This document shows positions 10,942 to 22,030 of a stretch of 64,000 nt of DNA, piece after piece. The position numbers and the translations under genes were made by a program. Position 1 is the first letter of the stretch; every line of letters starts with the position of its first letter. The notes beneath the pieces were generated by a model. It was not told where the DNA came from and did no database searches. It saw only the letters and a program-made list of their open reading frames with translations. Source of the DNA: Siphonodentalium dalli (Eukaryota; Mollusca; Scaphopoda; Gadilida; Siphonodentaliidae); NCBI GenBank assembly GCA_032622095.1, contig CP136061.1:190780369-190844368 (forward strand), written 5' to 3'.

Positions 10942-11132
10942 ACAAGCAAATTGATCTGAGTAAAGCAGATTTCAAGAAACTCAAAGTTAAGGACCTGAAG
11001 AAGATTCTGGCTGAGTGGGGTGAGGAGTCCGCATGTAGAGGATGTGCCGAGAAATCTGACTTTGTGAAAGTTATAAAAGAACTGATGCCAAAATATGCTC
11101 CAGAAGCTGCCAAGGCAAGACAAGAACTATAA
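10942..11132 (+). CDS. MANF: MANF/CDNF family neurotrophic factor, terminal exon
   Basis: MANF is an ER-resident, secretable protein that protects cells against ER stress. The exon follows a consensus acceptor (TATTTTTCAG at 10932-10941) and reads [20 protein letters not shown], then a CRGC (CxxC) motif inside [20 protein letters not shown]. That is the whole C-terminal SAP-like domain of the family. It ends ARQEL and a TAA at 11130-11132; RQEL fits the KDEL-like ER-retention tail of the family. The first codon is split by the intron. A polyadenylation hexamer AATAAA lies near 11155, giving a very short 3' UTR. The upstream exons (signal peptide and saposin-like domain) were not found between 1 and 10941, so they are probably beyond the window with a long intron holding the minus-strand remnants. 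Codon use and motif conservation suggest an active gene. Confidence 0.93.
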
Positions 11133-11154
11133 TGACTGTGATACTTAGTATTTG

Positions 11155-11160
11155 AATAAA
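11155..11160 (+). promoter_or_regulatory. MANF: Polyadenylation signal of MANF
   Basis: AATAAA in TTTGAATAAATTTG, about 23 bp after the stop codon. It is the first such hexamer downstream of the MANF terminal exon. Confidence 0.65.
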
Positions 11161-11304
11161 TTTGATTGAATGGTTGATTCTGAGTGATGACACATCGATG
11201 ATTTGTTTGTTAAAGTGCTGATGACTACATAAGGCTGAACCACTCAAGATTGTAAGTTATGCACAGTTATACCACGTGGGTTTGTTAAGTTACAAGATTA
11301 CCAA

Positions 11305-11667
11305 CACTTAAAGTTATGTGAAACACTCCGGTAGGGTGATCAAATAGAAACGGAGAAAAATATTGTTTAAAGTAGTTATTTTTACAAATATTATATCCAA
11401 ATTGACAGCACACACTGTTATTCTTATATATTAATTAAATGCAGCAACTGTCGATGGCAAAATTGGTTTCGTTAGTTATTGCCGATAGATGCGTCCCAAA
11501 TCGTGTAGTAAATATTTACAATTGTTCATAGTTCAGACGATGTTTTCTTTGGAGTGATACTGTCAATTTGCTTACGTTAATGTTACATTCCTCCAGTTGG
11601 CATAGCACCTGAGCACTAACTTATCAGTTTCATGCACCTGAACAAGACCGTAATATGTCTTTAAGTT
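11305..11667 (+). repeat. Dispersed repeat, copy 2
   Basis: Reverse-complement partner of 1200-1580. See the landmarks given there, including GTAAATATTTACA near 11510. It lies just downstream of the MANF 3' end. The two copies bracket the first 11 kb of the window in opposite orientation. Confidence 0.75.
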
Positions 11668-13602
11668 TTTGTACAAATTTCATTTACTCTGGTTTGGATA
11701 TTTTCAGTAATATACTGCTCTAAAATTTCTGAATCTTCATTCAGTATTAGCACAGCTTCACAAAATTTTAACTAATGATAAGATAGGTCTGCAAGTGTGA
11801 ATGGTTTTACAATAGACACAATGTGCATGATATAGAGGATAAATGCCATCTTCTAGGTTAACATAACCAGAACTTGAGGGGTTCAGCCTAGGTGTGTGTG
11901 CTGGTTCAGAGGGGCCTCTCTTGAATCGCACCAAACAGCTTAATTAACAGTGACAGTACCAAGTTCCACAGTGCATTCCAATCCAACTGTAATTTCACAA
12001 GCATCCTCTACCAAATCAGGGGCAGATTTCTAACAGTTGCTGACCTTATGTTACAAAGAGAAAATGTGGTGACTGAAACAAATTGTTCGTCAAACAATTC
12101 CTGCATTGTCATGTTAGTTCCTCTCTTAAATTTTATTAATCAATAACAAGAAAAAGTTGTTTTACTGAGAATAATCTGCTCAGTTTAGAATATAATTTGG
12201 AATAGTATGAACAGCAAGATGTATGTGTTTGGTGATCTGTTTATTCAACACATGTTACATCACAATTGGCATTCAGCACACTTTGTCACTATTGCTCATG
12301 AGGACGATTTGACAATGTTTTATACAGAAATTCACACCTGAGATAGAAATATTTCTGGAAATAATTGTTGTCTGTTTCCATTTCAAGTTATTTTCTTCAA
12401 ACTTTTGACTGCTAATGCCAACATTTGAAATTCACGTTCGCAGATCACACATCGATATTAAACTAAAAAATGTCTGTAAAATCTTATGGTTGTTTTGATG
12501 ACCAATGAGGCGGGACAGAAATAAATAAAATATTCACATGCTCATTTCTGAATAAAACATAACGACATCCATCCCATACGTTTCGCCATCTCATCACTGT
12601 TCTATCAGGCTTTTCTGATATGTTTGTGAACGAAATGGGCCTGATTCATTGACACTAATTGTGCTATATTTTTTCAAATTTGTTTTTTTTTTTTATATGA
12701 AGACGAAACCTGTTGATACTAAATACAGTATGCAGGTGAAGATTACAGTATTGTGAGAACACTTCAATTTAGCTTATGTCTTTGCTGTTTGAGAATCTCT
12801 TATCGAAATTTCAACTTGTCATCACAAAAATAAGTTTGGTTGTTTTTGATATTGCCGATTCTTACATTCAACACACTGAGAAAAATTACCAACTGCTGTA
12901 TGCAAAATGTATATGTGATTAATTACATGTTTTTGGTGAACTTTTTCCAATTGGAATGATTAAAATCAGGTTGCATATCCGTTTCTTGGGATTTTGATTG
13001 TTTTACAAATGTGTGTCAAAGCTCACATGACATATAATAGTAATGGAAACATTTCTCATACCATTTTCAAATCTTGAATTTATTGCATTGTATTTGAAAT
13101 CTGAGTATTATTGAAGATGACATTAACACTCAATTCATGTTTGATATGATCATATATGACAGTCAACATTCGAAAACTATAGGGAATTGCAGAGGAATTA
13201 AAATACAAAACAGTTTGTTAATGTCTTGTGCCATTAATAGATTATGTCAATTAGTATTTCATGGAATCCATCAACTGATAAATTAATTGCTATAAAGTAT
13301 TGTGTATGACATTGCAGATAAAAACATTTCTCTTCTGTTGCATATTACTTGTGTATGATCAGATCACCCTATGGATAATTAATGATATCTTGATATACAT
13401 GTATCTGTATTTAGTGCCCTTCTCCATATATCATTGTATTCATACCATATGTTGAAGTCACTTGATTTACACTGCATCAACTCACCATTTTGCAATCAGA
13501 CTAAACCACAGACTCTACATTGCCTGAACTAATTATGCAATTTAATTCCATGCAGACAGTTGGATTTCAAGCCAACTTTATATTACACGTTTCCCTGATA
13601 TA
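11668..13602. other. AT-rich non-coding stretch
   Basis: Almost 2 kb with no convincing ORF, repeat or RNA gene. There are poly-T runs near 12680. The sequence character is that of intergenic DNA. Confidence 0.5.
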
Positions 13603-13815
13603 CAGTAATACTCTAAATAATCGAATCCTTAACCACAGCAGAATTATGGGTAACTTTTCAGGATTTAGTCGGAAATATGGCTTGTTGCCATTCATCGGAA
13701 AGCTCTCACTGAGAGCATTCCAATGCATAGCAACAAGCCATATTTCTGACTAAATCCTGAAAAGTTACCCATAATTCTGCTGTGGTTAAGGAGTCGATTA
13801 CTTAGGGAATTACTG
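13603..13815. mobile_element. Near-perfect palindromic MITE
   Basis: The arms at about 13603-13688 and 13729-13815 are inverted copies with only a few mismatches (for example TTAACCACAGCAGAATTATG and its exact inverse). The centre carries a second hairpin GGAAAGCTCTC / GAGAGCATTCC. The ends read CAGTAAT...ATTACTG, resembling the CAGTACC...GGTGCTG ends of the 9.9-kb element. TA precedes the left end; the right TA appears mutated to TC. It has no coding capacity. Confidence 0.85.
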
Positions 13816-15749
13816 TCACAGACAGTTTTTTTGCTAGATATTCAGTCCTGTTAATTAGTGGACATTTTCCTAGGCTAAAATTAGGCTATTTTCCTCAGCT
13901 TAAAATACAATTGTATCTTGGTCAGTTGTTTATGGCAGAGTCTGTGTTAAAATTGCTGATGATCAAGAGAGTCTTGGTTATCTCAGTAGTCCTTTGTATT
14001 CAACAATGAATTTTGTTTGCTGTCTTTGGACTACATGTACCAGTGTGACACTTACAACAATATCTGCAGCAATTTGTTTCAATTTTGCCCAATACATTGG
14101 CAGGTTCTGAAAATTGCCTCCACTTAAAAATAGACTAAATTCTTGTTGCCTGCTCAGTTGATAATCAACACTACTTAACAGGGCTGGATATTTTACATCG
14201 TTTCTATTTATGCTTGAAATAAAATACTTGCATTTAGTTAAATTGTTAGTGCATTTGGGTTACAAAGCAGAATATATTTCTGTTGTTGAGAGAGATGTTT
14301 ATTTCTAAATATTTGGAGATACATGTGTCTGATTGGCTCAAAACATCAGCATAAAGCTGCGGCATACAATAATTGGCTAAACCAATATGTGGAAATAAAA
14401 TCAGATACTTACTATTCCAGAGCTGATTTTAGATATACTGAGTCTGTGCTTTAGTCACACCATTTTGAGTCCTTGTGTTCATTTGTTTATATTATTAGAT
14501 ATAGTTGGTATGGGAAAGAATGAGACACATATCAGTGTGTCTTATTTATAGAGAACATGAGGTCTGAAGAGAGAAACTAAGATTGTTCTGAGACACTCTT
14601 TATGAGATTTATTTATTAAAATATGTATTGTTTTAAGGTTTATTCGAGTACATCCATATATATGGAAGGAGAATATATATGGAAGGTGAATATATTTGTA
14701 CACTCATGTCATAAAGTAACGGACAAGAACATCTGTGTGTTTATGTGTAATAGATTGTTGATTTGGCAGAAATCATTCTTATTTATTAAAGCTATTGGAA
14801 ATAAACTGAAAATGATGCTTTCATACAGGTTACAAGCAACTAATTAAATAGCTCAATTTGTGTAGGGAAACTGGAATCCACATTAAAAAAATATGGCAGC
14901 TGATGCGTGGATTAACTGAGGGAAAAGAATATCATAACCTACGTAATTGTGGCAATCATTTTTGTATAATTACAACTACTTTCGCTTAAATACGTGCATT
15001 TGATTGGTCAATGCCCTTAGATTTGCATGGTAGCAACAATCTCTCTCAGCCAAGGGAAACGTTGTTTCCCACATCGCAATGTGCAGTGATACTTTAAGAA
15101 ATTGGGCAACATGCACCAACATGTGACGCCATTTCCCAAAAGCGTCCATAGTTACCATACCGTGAAAATAAAATTAACGAATTAGACAGATCAGTGAAAC
15201 TATGAAATGCGATAATTTAGTTTGGAATAACGGAATGTTTTACATAACTATTCCACCATTAGTATCAGCATTTATCCAGCTTATTGCCAATACTAACATG
15301 ACATGGCAGTGGTCATGAGAACATAGAATGCACCTTTGTGGCGATTGTTTACTTTTCGAGTTTGTCACCGGAGACCGCAAATTCGGTGGGGAAGTTTGGG
15401 AACGCCGCTTCGGAATTGCTATCGAATCGGATTGTCTTTATGACAATATATGTTCTGGAATCATTTTAAATAAGTGAAATTTACACAAGCAAGTACTGTT
15501 TAATAGTTTTTGTTGTGTCTTGCTTTTGTATAGTTGGAAACAGAGATCGAATTATGTGTGTTCATCTCGAACTTCTGGTCGGTTGCCCAATTTATTCTCG
15601 ACCCAATTTCCCATTTTCCGTTAAAAAGAGCAGCTGAAGTCCAGACACAAGTATCACTTGGGTAGTTTTACTATTTTAGTGTTTTTAATATAGTTTCTTT
15701 AAAAAAACTAGTTTAATCACCAACTAATATGCGGATTGTTGTAATTATA
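13816..15749. other. AT-rich non-coding stretch
   Basis: No gene or repeat was recognised over about 1.9 kb. The segment 15340-15440 is locally richer in CG dinucleotides, but nothing else marks it as a promoter. Confidence 0.45.
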
Positions 15750-15885
15750 AGCAATCAACGTCGTTTCAATGCATCTGTCGGCGTATAGAAGTGTCTGTTG
15801 CCGAACAACATACTTAGTATAATTTTGCTTCGCGCATCAGACACTTCTATACGCCGACAGATGCATCAAAAACGACGTTGATTGC
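15750..15885. mobile_element. Small palindromic MITE
   Basis: The left arm GCAATCAACGTCGTTT...GCATCTGTCGGCGTATAGAA (15751-15807) is matched by an inverted right arm ending AACGACGTTGATTGC (15837-15885), separated by about 30 bp. Arm identity is near perfect. The high identity suggests recent movement or gene conversion between the arms. Confidence 0.8.
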
Positions 15886-16419
15886 ATATATAAATGGTCA
15901 GGAAGAGTCTGGCAGGTATACCTACCCCAATGTTCAATGTTGAGGAAGGCATCTGGGTATATTTATGCTGCTGTTTTTTTGTGCAGAAAGTTGGGTAGTT
16001 GTGGCAATGCAAGATTTTAGTTTAGAAAAAATTCTGAAAAGGATTATTTAATTATCATTTGGCGGGACTTATAATTAGTTGTTTGTGACCTACAAGGCTC
16101 TGTTCTCAAAGTAATGATACCTAGTAATTAGAGTTACCCCTCTTACTTACCATAGATCATCAAAGCATCAGTTTTTACACTAATTTACCTGACATTCTGC
16201 TCAGTCAGAGAGAGTTCTGACTACTTTGAGCCGAGAATGAGTAAATTTAAGTTTATTTTCTTATCACGATGGTTCATCTGTTTATTGGCATGTTCATTTT
16301 CATCAGATAATGTAAATTGTGAATATTTACATCAACATCCATATTTATTTTGAATAAAATTTGTTGGATTTTGCATCTGCTTTGTCCTTTGTATGGGAAT
16401 ATTATGTGTACCCATACCA
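15886..16419. other. Non-coding stretch
   Basis: Nothing recognised. Confidence 0.4.
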
Positions 16420-16800
16420 TAGTATGGTACACATAGTGTTGACGTCTGGATTGACCACTCGTCGGTTGTTCATCTGTCCGTCCATCTGTGTCTAGCTGTC
16501 CGCCTGTCCATAGACACTTTACATTCACATGGTGTTTTTATTCGTTCGGAACAAAATTTTGTATATGTATTTCACTGTTTCTCAGCCCAAAATACAGATT
16601 GAGTTTACATATGGGTTTCATCAGAGTTGTTTTTACTGAATTGTGGCCCTGTTCGACTTAGAATTCACACATTCTGCGATAACTCAAACATGATTTATCT
16701 GATCAAAACCAAATTTGGTATGTGAGTTTCTCTCCCCAAAATACAGATCAAGTTCGAATATGGGTTTTTTTAACGGAGTTATGACACTTTTTAGCTCGAC
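16420..16800 (+). repeat. Dispersed repeat family B, copy 1
   Basis: Shares long blocks with 21680-22030 and, more weakly, 51370-51700: ATGGTACACATAGTGT, TCTGATC.AAACCAA, CAGCCCAAAATACAGAT, ATGGGTTTCATC and ACGGAGTTATG. Two internal subrepeats carry the CCCAAAATACAGAT..AGTT motif. It is non-coding. Confidence 0.7.
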
Positions 16801-16809
16801 TTTACTATG

Positions 16810-17575
16810 TAAAGTTTGAGCTATTGCCATGGCTTGGTATCCGTCGTCCGTGTGTGTGTGCGTGACTCGTCAACAATTTCCTTTAGCACGGGCTACAGGA
16901 CTTACCTTTGGTCGGATCATTATGATTCATATTGAGATGTAGATGGGAACTTTTTGGGGTCGTTCGGCCAAAAAACATGGCCGCCAGCAGCCATCTTGGA
17001 TTTTACTCTTTGCATGACTAAATCCTTTGGCATGGGCTACAGGTCGTACCTTTGGTCGGATCATCATGAAATTTGTCATGGATGTTAACAATGACATGTA
17101 GATGGGAACGAGTTATTTTGGGGTCATTTGGCAAAAAAACATGCCGCCAGCAGCCATCTTGGATTTTACTCTTTGCATAACTAAATCCTTTGTCACTGGC
17201 TACAGGTCGTACCTTTAGTCGGATCATTATGAAATTTGTCATGGCTGTTGACATTGACATGTAGATGGGAACGAGTTATTTTGGGGTCAATCGGCCAAAA
17301 AACATGGCCACCAGTGGCCATCTTAGATTTCAAAATTCAATCCATTAGCACGGGCTACAGACCATACTGTTTGTCTGATCATCATGAAATTTGTCATGGA
17401 TATTAATATTGAGATGTAGATGTGAACAAGTCATTTTGGGGTCATTCCCTCATCCATTCATCACCAAACTTCATATTAATCTTGATATTGATCTACTAGA
17501 TGGGAGCTACAACGTGTTTTTGAATTCCATTGGAAAACATAGCCATCAGCAACCTTCTTGGATTTTACTTTAGAT
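16810..17575 (+). repeat. Dispersed/tandem repeat family A (CCATCTTGG repeat), forward array
   Basis: About four tandem units of roughly 145-160 bp. Each contains GGGCTACAGG, GGTCGGATCAT, ATGTAGATGGGAAC, AACATGGCCGCCAGCAGCC and CATCTTGGATTTTACTC. The family recurs reversed at 17930-18345 and forward at 37370-37825 and 42493-43250. Confidence 0.8.
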
Positions 17576-17929
17576 ATCTCTTCATGTTGATAATCTAGTA
17601 TTACTTAGATATTTCAACTTTCCGCTTTCTAATCGCTCCATTGACACATGAAATTATTCCCTTTCCAAGTTGAGCTACAGTGTCATTGACACTTTCATTT
17701 CTTTAAAAAAAAAAAAATTTGTTTTAATCTTTGAAGATTAATATTGAATGTTACCGAATTTAGTGCCCAAGATGAAATAGCTAATTACTATCGCTAAGGT
17801 ATGGGTTAAACATCTGACGATCATGATCGGCCGATCGTTTTAATGGAGTTGTGACACTTTTTTTTTTTTTTTAACTTCTTGCTCAATTTAACAACAAAAT
17901 ATTATTTTCATTATTTTCATTTGAAACAT

Positions 17930-18345
17930 TTCACCAATAAATGTGGGCTGCAGGGTGTGTGTATGGATTCAAATTTGAAATCCAAGATGCAGCCATGTTT
18001 TATAACGTAGTTCATAAATAATTGATGGCTCCAATCTAGAGGACACCCCGAAGATCCAATGAAGTTTGGTGACTATCGAATGAGGGATGTGGCCTGTAGG
18101 ATCTGACGAAGGATTTAATCATGCAAAGAGTAAAATCCAAGATGGCTGCCGACGGCAATGTTTTTCATCAAAAATAGATAGCTCCCATCTAGAGATGATC
18201 CCAAACATGCCTGTAAATTTTCAAAACATTTCTCCAATAAAAGTGGGCTGCAGAGTGTGCCGATGGATTCAAATTTGAAATTCAAAATGGCTGTCGGGTG
18301 CCATGTTTTTTAATGAATTTCAGAAAAAAATTGATGGCTCGCTCC
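17930..18345 (-). repeat. Repeat family A, inverted array
   Basis: Inverse orientation of family A: GTGGGCTGCAGGGTGTG, ATGCAAAGAGTAAAATCC, AAGATGGCTGCC. About two units. With the forward array at 16810-17575 it forms a large, loose inverted repeat. Confidence 0.75.
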
Positions 18346-18360
18346 GAAGATCCATATAAA

Positions 18361-18800
18361 GGGGGGTGGGGGGTGGGGGGGGGGGGGGGCGGTCGCACAA
18401 AAGTTTTATCATACAGGGCCGGGGTGGGTGGGTCCGAAGAGGCCCGAAAAAATGAGTTTGTGCAAATTATTTTCTATTCACATTTTTGCCCTTGTTTTAA
18501 GTTGTTTTCAAATATATTCATTAATAATTGTGTTCTAAGGCAGGTTATGGCCTTTACAGACACTTAGGAACAGGGTAGGTACATGTATAAGATATAAGTA
18601 ATACAGGGGAGATCTTCCAAAAACATACCTATACCGGGCGGGGTGGGTGCATCTCAGAGGCCTGAAAAAAATTGTTTGTGCAAATTTTGTTCAACCCACA
18701 TTATGGACATTGTTTTAAGTTGTTTTCACTAATAAATGTGTTCTAACATAGATTATGACCTTATCCAACACTTAAGAACAAATGTAGGTATAAGATAAAG
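18361..18800 (+). repeat. Two-copy tandem duplication with G-rich heads
   Basis: Two copies (about 18361-18600 and 18603-18800) share GGGGTGGGTG, AGGCC.GAAAAAA, GTTTGTGCAAATT, TTGTTTTAAGTTGTTTTCA and GTGTTCTAA. The first copy begins with a run of more than 15 guanines, which could form a G-quadruplex and may also be a sequencing weak point. Confidence 0.7.
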
Positions 18801-19074
18801 CACTCTCTGGTGCCAAATAAAAGTGATGACTGAATAGGAGTGCTGGTTTGCATTTCACCTCAAATTAATATTCAATAGTGCCTGATAGTGCTGGCATTTT
18901 CACTCTGGCATGTCTAATGACCAAATAATACTAGTGCTGCAGTGTGCTGGCTAAGAAAATACCTCAAATTAAAAAATAAACATGCCAGCCTGTTTATTTG
19001 GCTCCAAAGAGTGATACTTATATACTATATAACTGTCATTGCAGGTATGGCTATAATGTGTTCTGATATGATGG

Positions 19075-19077
<3 letters not shown>

Positions 19078-19130
<53 letters not shown>
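19078..19130. repeat. (TA)n microsatellite
   Basis: Long uninterrupted TA dinucleotide tract that borders the first unit of the 430-bp tandem repeat. Similar TA tracts border the later units. Confidence 0.95.
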
Positions 19131-19134
<4 letters not shown>

Positions 19135-20100
19135 AGAGTTATGGAGGCACGGACTCAGTATGAGTTTTCATTGCTTCATATTTGCGTGAACAAATTCTCA
19201 TTTCTTATCGAAATGGCCATGTGTCGATCGGAATGGTACATCGAGATGTTCCTCAAACCAAATCAAGCTTGAAAACCGGTCCCGATTTTCATCCATGCCG
19301 GGGTTCGAACCCGCGCCAACCTCGTCTATAGCCCAGACTGTGATGATCTTATCCACGACCTAACCACCTCGGCTACGGGGACATCCTTAAAAAGGAAGCC
19401 CTTTCACCGAGAGTTAGGAGGCGTATCAGTCTGAACATGAGTTCGAACCCACTACCTTCGAAATTCTTGATCTGCCATTCTGGAAACATGTCAATCCACT
19501 TCCTCCGAAATTGCATCTGTGACCATTCGATTACTGGTACTGGCGTATAAATATATATATGTCAGAATTATGGAGGCACGGACTCATAATGAGTGTTCAT
19601 TGCTTCATATTTGCATGAACAAATTCTCATTTCTTATCGAAATGGCCATGTGTCGATCGGAATGGTACATCGAGATGTTCCTCAAACCAAATCAAGCTTG
19701 AAAACCGGTCCCGATTTTCATCCATGCCGGGGTTCTAACCCGCGCCAACATCGTCTAGCCCAGACTGTGATGATCTTATCCACGACCTAACCACATCGGC
19801 TACGGGGACATCCTTAAAAAGGAAGCCCTTTCACCGAGAGTTAGGAAGCGTATCAGTCTGAACATGGGTTCGAACTCACTACCTTCGAAATTCTTGATCT
19901 GCCATTCTGGAAACATGTCAATGCACTGCCTCCGAAATTGCATCTGTGACCATACGATTACTGGTACTGGCGTATATATATATATATATGTCAGAGTTAT
20001 GGAGGCACGGACTCAGTATGAGTGTTCATTGCTTCATATTTGCGTGAACAAATTCTCATTTCTTATCGAGATGACCATGTGTCGATCGGAATGGTACATC

Positions 20101-20104
<4 letters not shown>
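19131..20104 (-). repeat. Tandem 430-bp repeat carrying a tRNA-like SINE head
   Basis: Two full units and one partial unit start with GTCAG(A/G)..TATGGAGGCACGG at 19131, 19561 and 19989 (periods about 430 and 428), each beginning next to a TA tract. On the minus strand each full unit contains an RNA polymerase III-like promoter: box A-like GTAGCCGAGGTGGTTAGG and box B-like GGGTTCGAACCCC, about 60 bp apart (19295-19382 and 19724-19810). That marks a tRNA(Leu/Ser)-derived SINE. Unit 2 has a C-to-A type change in the box B core (GGTTAGAACCCC on the minus strand), probably disabling it. Confidence 0.75.

Positions 20105-20150
<46 letters not shown>
20105..20150. repeat. (TA)n microsatellite
   Basis: Truncates the third SINE-bearing unit within its first 116 bp. 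TA expansion or recombination between TA tracts probably generated the array. Confidence 0.95.
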
Positions 20151-20152
<2 letters not shown>

Positions 20153-20499
20153 GCCCCCTGGCCCTTTACTCAAATTCACTGCTTCTGCCACCCTGGTCCC
20201 AAAAATAATATTTACTCAAATTCTTGACAGAGAATCATTAATAAGAAGCATTTATTTTGGCTCTAACTGTATGCGGGGTATGCCTTCACATGTCAAGTTA
20301 AATCTGCCATTTTTATAAACATTCCCTGGAGATCTGCTAGAGGTAATTAATTCCCAATTACAACAACAATATATCATATGTATTGTTCAAATCTCTCAAC
20401 AGGACATTTAACACTCCCACATCCACCACTTCACTAGAACATATTTGGCAAACTTGAAAAGTGTTCTTTGAAAGAACCACCAGCTCTATTTAGCTCATA

Positions 20500-21175
20500 T
20501 TTATTATTGAGGCGCTCCTTTGGTGATTGTGATTCCGATTTGTTCAATCAGGGCCACCAGGTCAAGTAGGTGCAAGGCCAGCTACATTACTCTTTCTCTC
20601 CATAGTAATTCATGATATGTCTTCTATGCAAGAATCAAATGGCCTATTTTGCTTATATTTGGTATGAAATTACCTTGGATGACAGATTTGTGAAAATGGG
20701 ATCACAAAGTCGAATAAGGGCAGAGACATAATTATTTCACCACATAGTAATTCTTAAAAATACGTTTGCAAGAGCCAAGAACTAGTTGGCTTATTTAGCA
20801 TGGAATGTTCTTGTTTGACTGCAATTCAGATTTTTTTAATGGGGTCACCTGGTCAGATAGGGGACACGCGAAGGACAGTTTCCCTCTTAATATGCTTCCT
20901 TCTCAAGGACCATCAGGTCTATTTTACTGACATTTAGTATGAAGGGTTCTTTGGTGTCTGGGATTCAAATTTATTCAGATGGAGTCACCAGGTTAAATAG
21001 GGTGGGACCAGGGACATAACTGTATGTCTCTATAGTAATTCTTAAAATGTCTTCTCAAGAGATGTTGGACTATTTAGCTTACATATAGTATGGAGGATCC
21101 TTTAGTGACTGAGATTCAGATTTGTTAACATGAGGTCAACCTGTTAAGAAATGACGGGGCTATGGGGAGTTAACA
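20500..21175 (+). repeat. Tandem repeat, about 150-bp period, four degenerate units
   Basis: Recurring blocks include TTTGGTGATTGTGATTC or its variants, TCACCAGGTCAAATAGG, AGGGACATAA, CATAGTAATTCTTAAAA and TGTCTTCTCAAGAG, spaced about 130-180 bp apart. It is non-coding and strongly diverged. Confidence 0.7.
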
Positions 21176-21679
21176 CTTTAGTGTCTAAATAAAATCATTG
21201 AAATACCAAATTCATTAAAACATCTACTTGGAACTACCTGACTGATTAATCTGACATACATGTATGGTGTTTTGGGTCCATGGATAATTGGGCTTCAAAC
21301 ATGTCCTAATGGTTTTATAAAAAGGCGCTTGTGAGGTTGGAAATTTCCAACAATTGAGAAAGTTTGATATGTCGGTTGTGAAATTCCAACCTAAGACTTA
21401 GGAGTCTGGAGCCCGGTCGGGAGGGGACTTGTTGAGCTGGAGGAGGGGAGTGATCAATAACGTACAGTTGGTAATTTCAAGGTGGATATTCACCGATATA
21501 CACACATGAAGCCTCTCTAGCCACATATCCTGTTTAGATCTACTTATTTCAAAGTGATTATGAAAAGTTCTGACTGTTGTGGTCTCAGCGTCCCAGTCTT
21601 ATCAGTATTTGCAGTCATTGACTGTCTTGTTAATGAACACTATAACGCAAATATTTAATACTTCAAAGTGTACTCATAG

Positions 21680-22030
21680 CATTTTATGGTACACATAGTG
21701 TCTATGGCCGGATTGACCACTTGTAAATCCTCCCTCCGTCTGGCTGTAAACACTTTACGCATGTTGCGATAACTCAAAATTATCCGATCGGAACCAACTT
21801 TTGTATACAGCTTGAGTTCGAATATGGGTTTCATCCAAGTTTTTTTTACGGAGTTATGGCCCGTTTTTGACTTGGAATTCACACATGCTGCAATAACTCG
21901 AACATATTTTATCTGATCGAAACCAACTTTTGCATGTGAGTTTGTCAGCCCAAAATACAGATAAATTTTGAAATTGGGTTTGATCAGATTTTGTTTATGG
22001 AGTTATGGGTCTTTTTCAAATTTAAAAAAC
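21680..22030 (+). repeat. Dispersed repeat family B, copy 2
   Basis: Clear partner of 16420-16800 (ATGGTACACATAGTGTC, GATAACTCAAA, CCAACTTTTG.ATG, CAGCCCAAAATACAGAT, GGAGTTATGG). It has the same internal two-subrepeat layout. Confidence 0.75.

Noticed and set aside
19295-19382. Genuine tRNA gene
   Set aside because: Box A and box B are recognisable, but the spacing, lack of a clear cloverleaf acceptor stem by eye, and the presence in a repeated unit point to a SINE head instead.
18942-20318. ORFs with (IY)n tracts
   Set aside because: Translations of TA dinucleotide repeats and SINE-like units; no coding signal.
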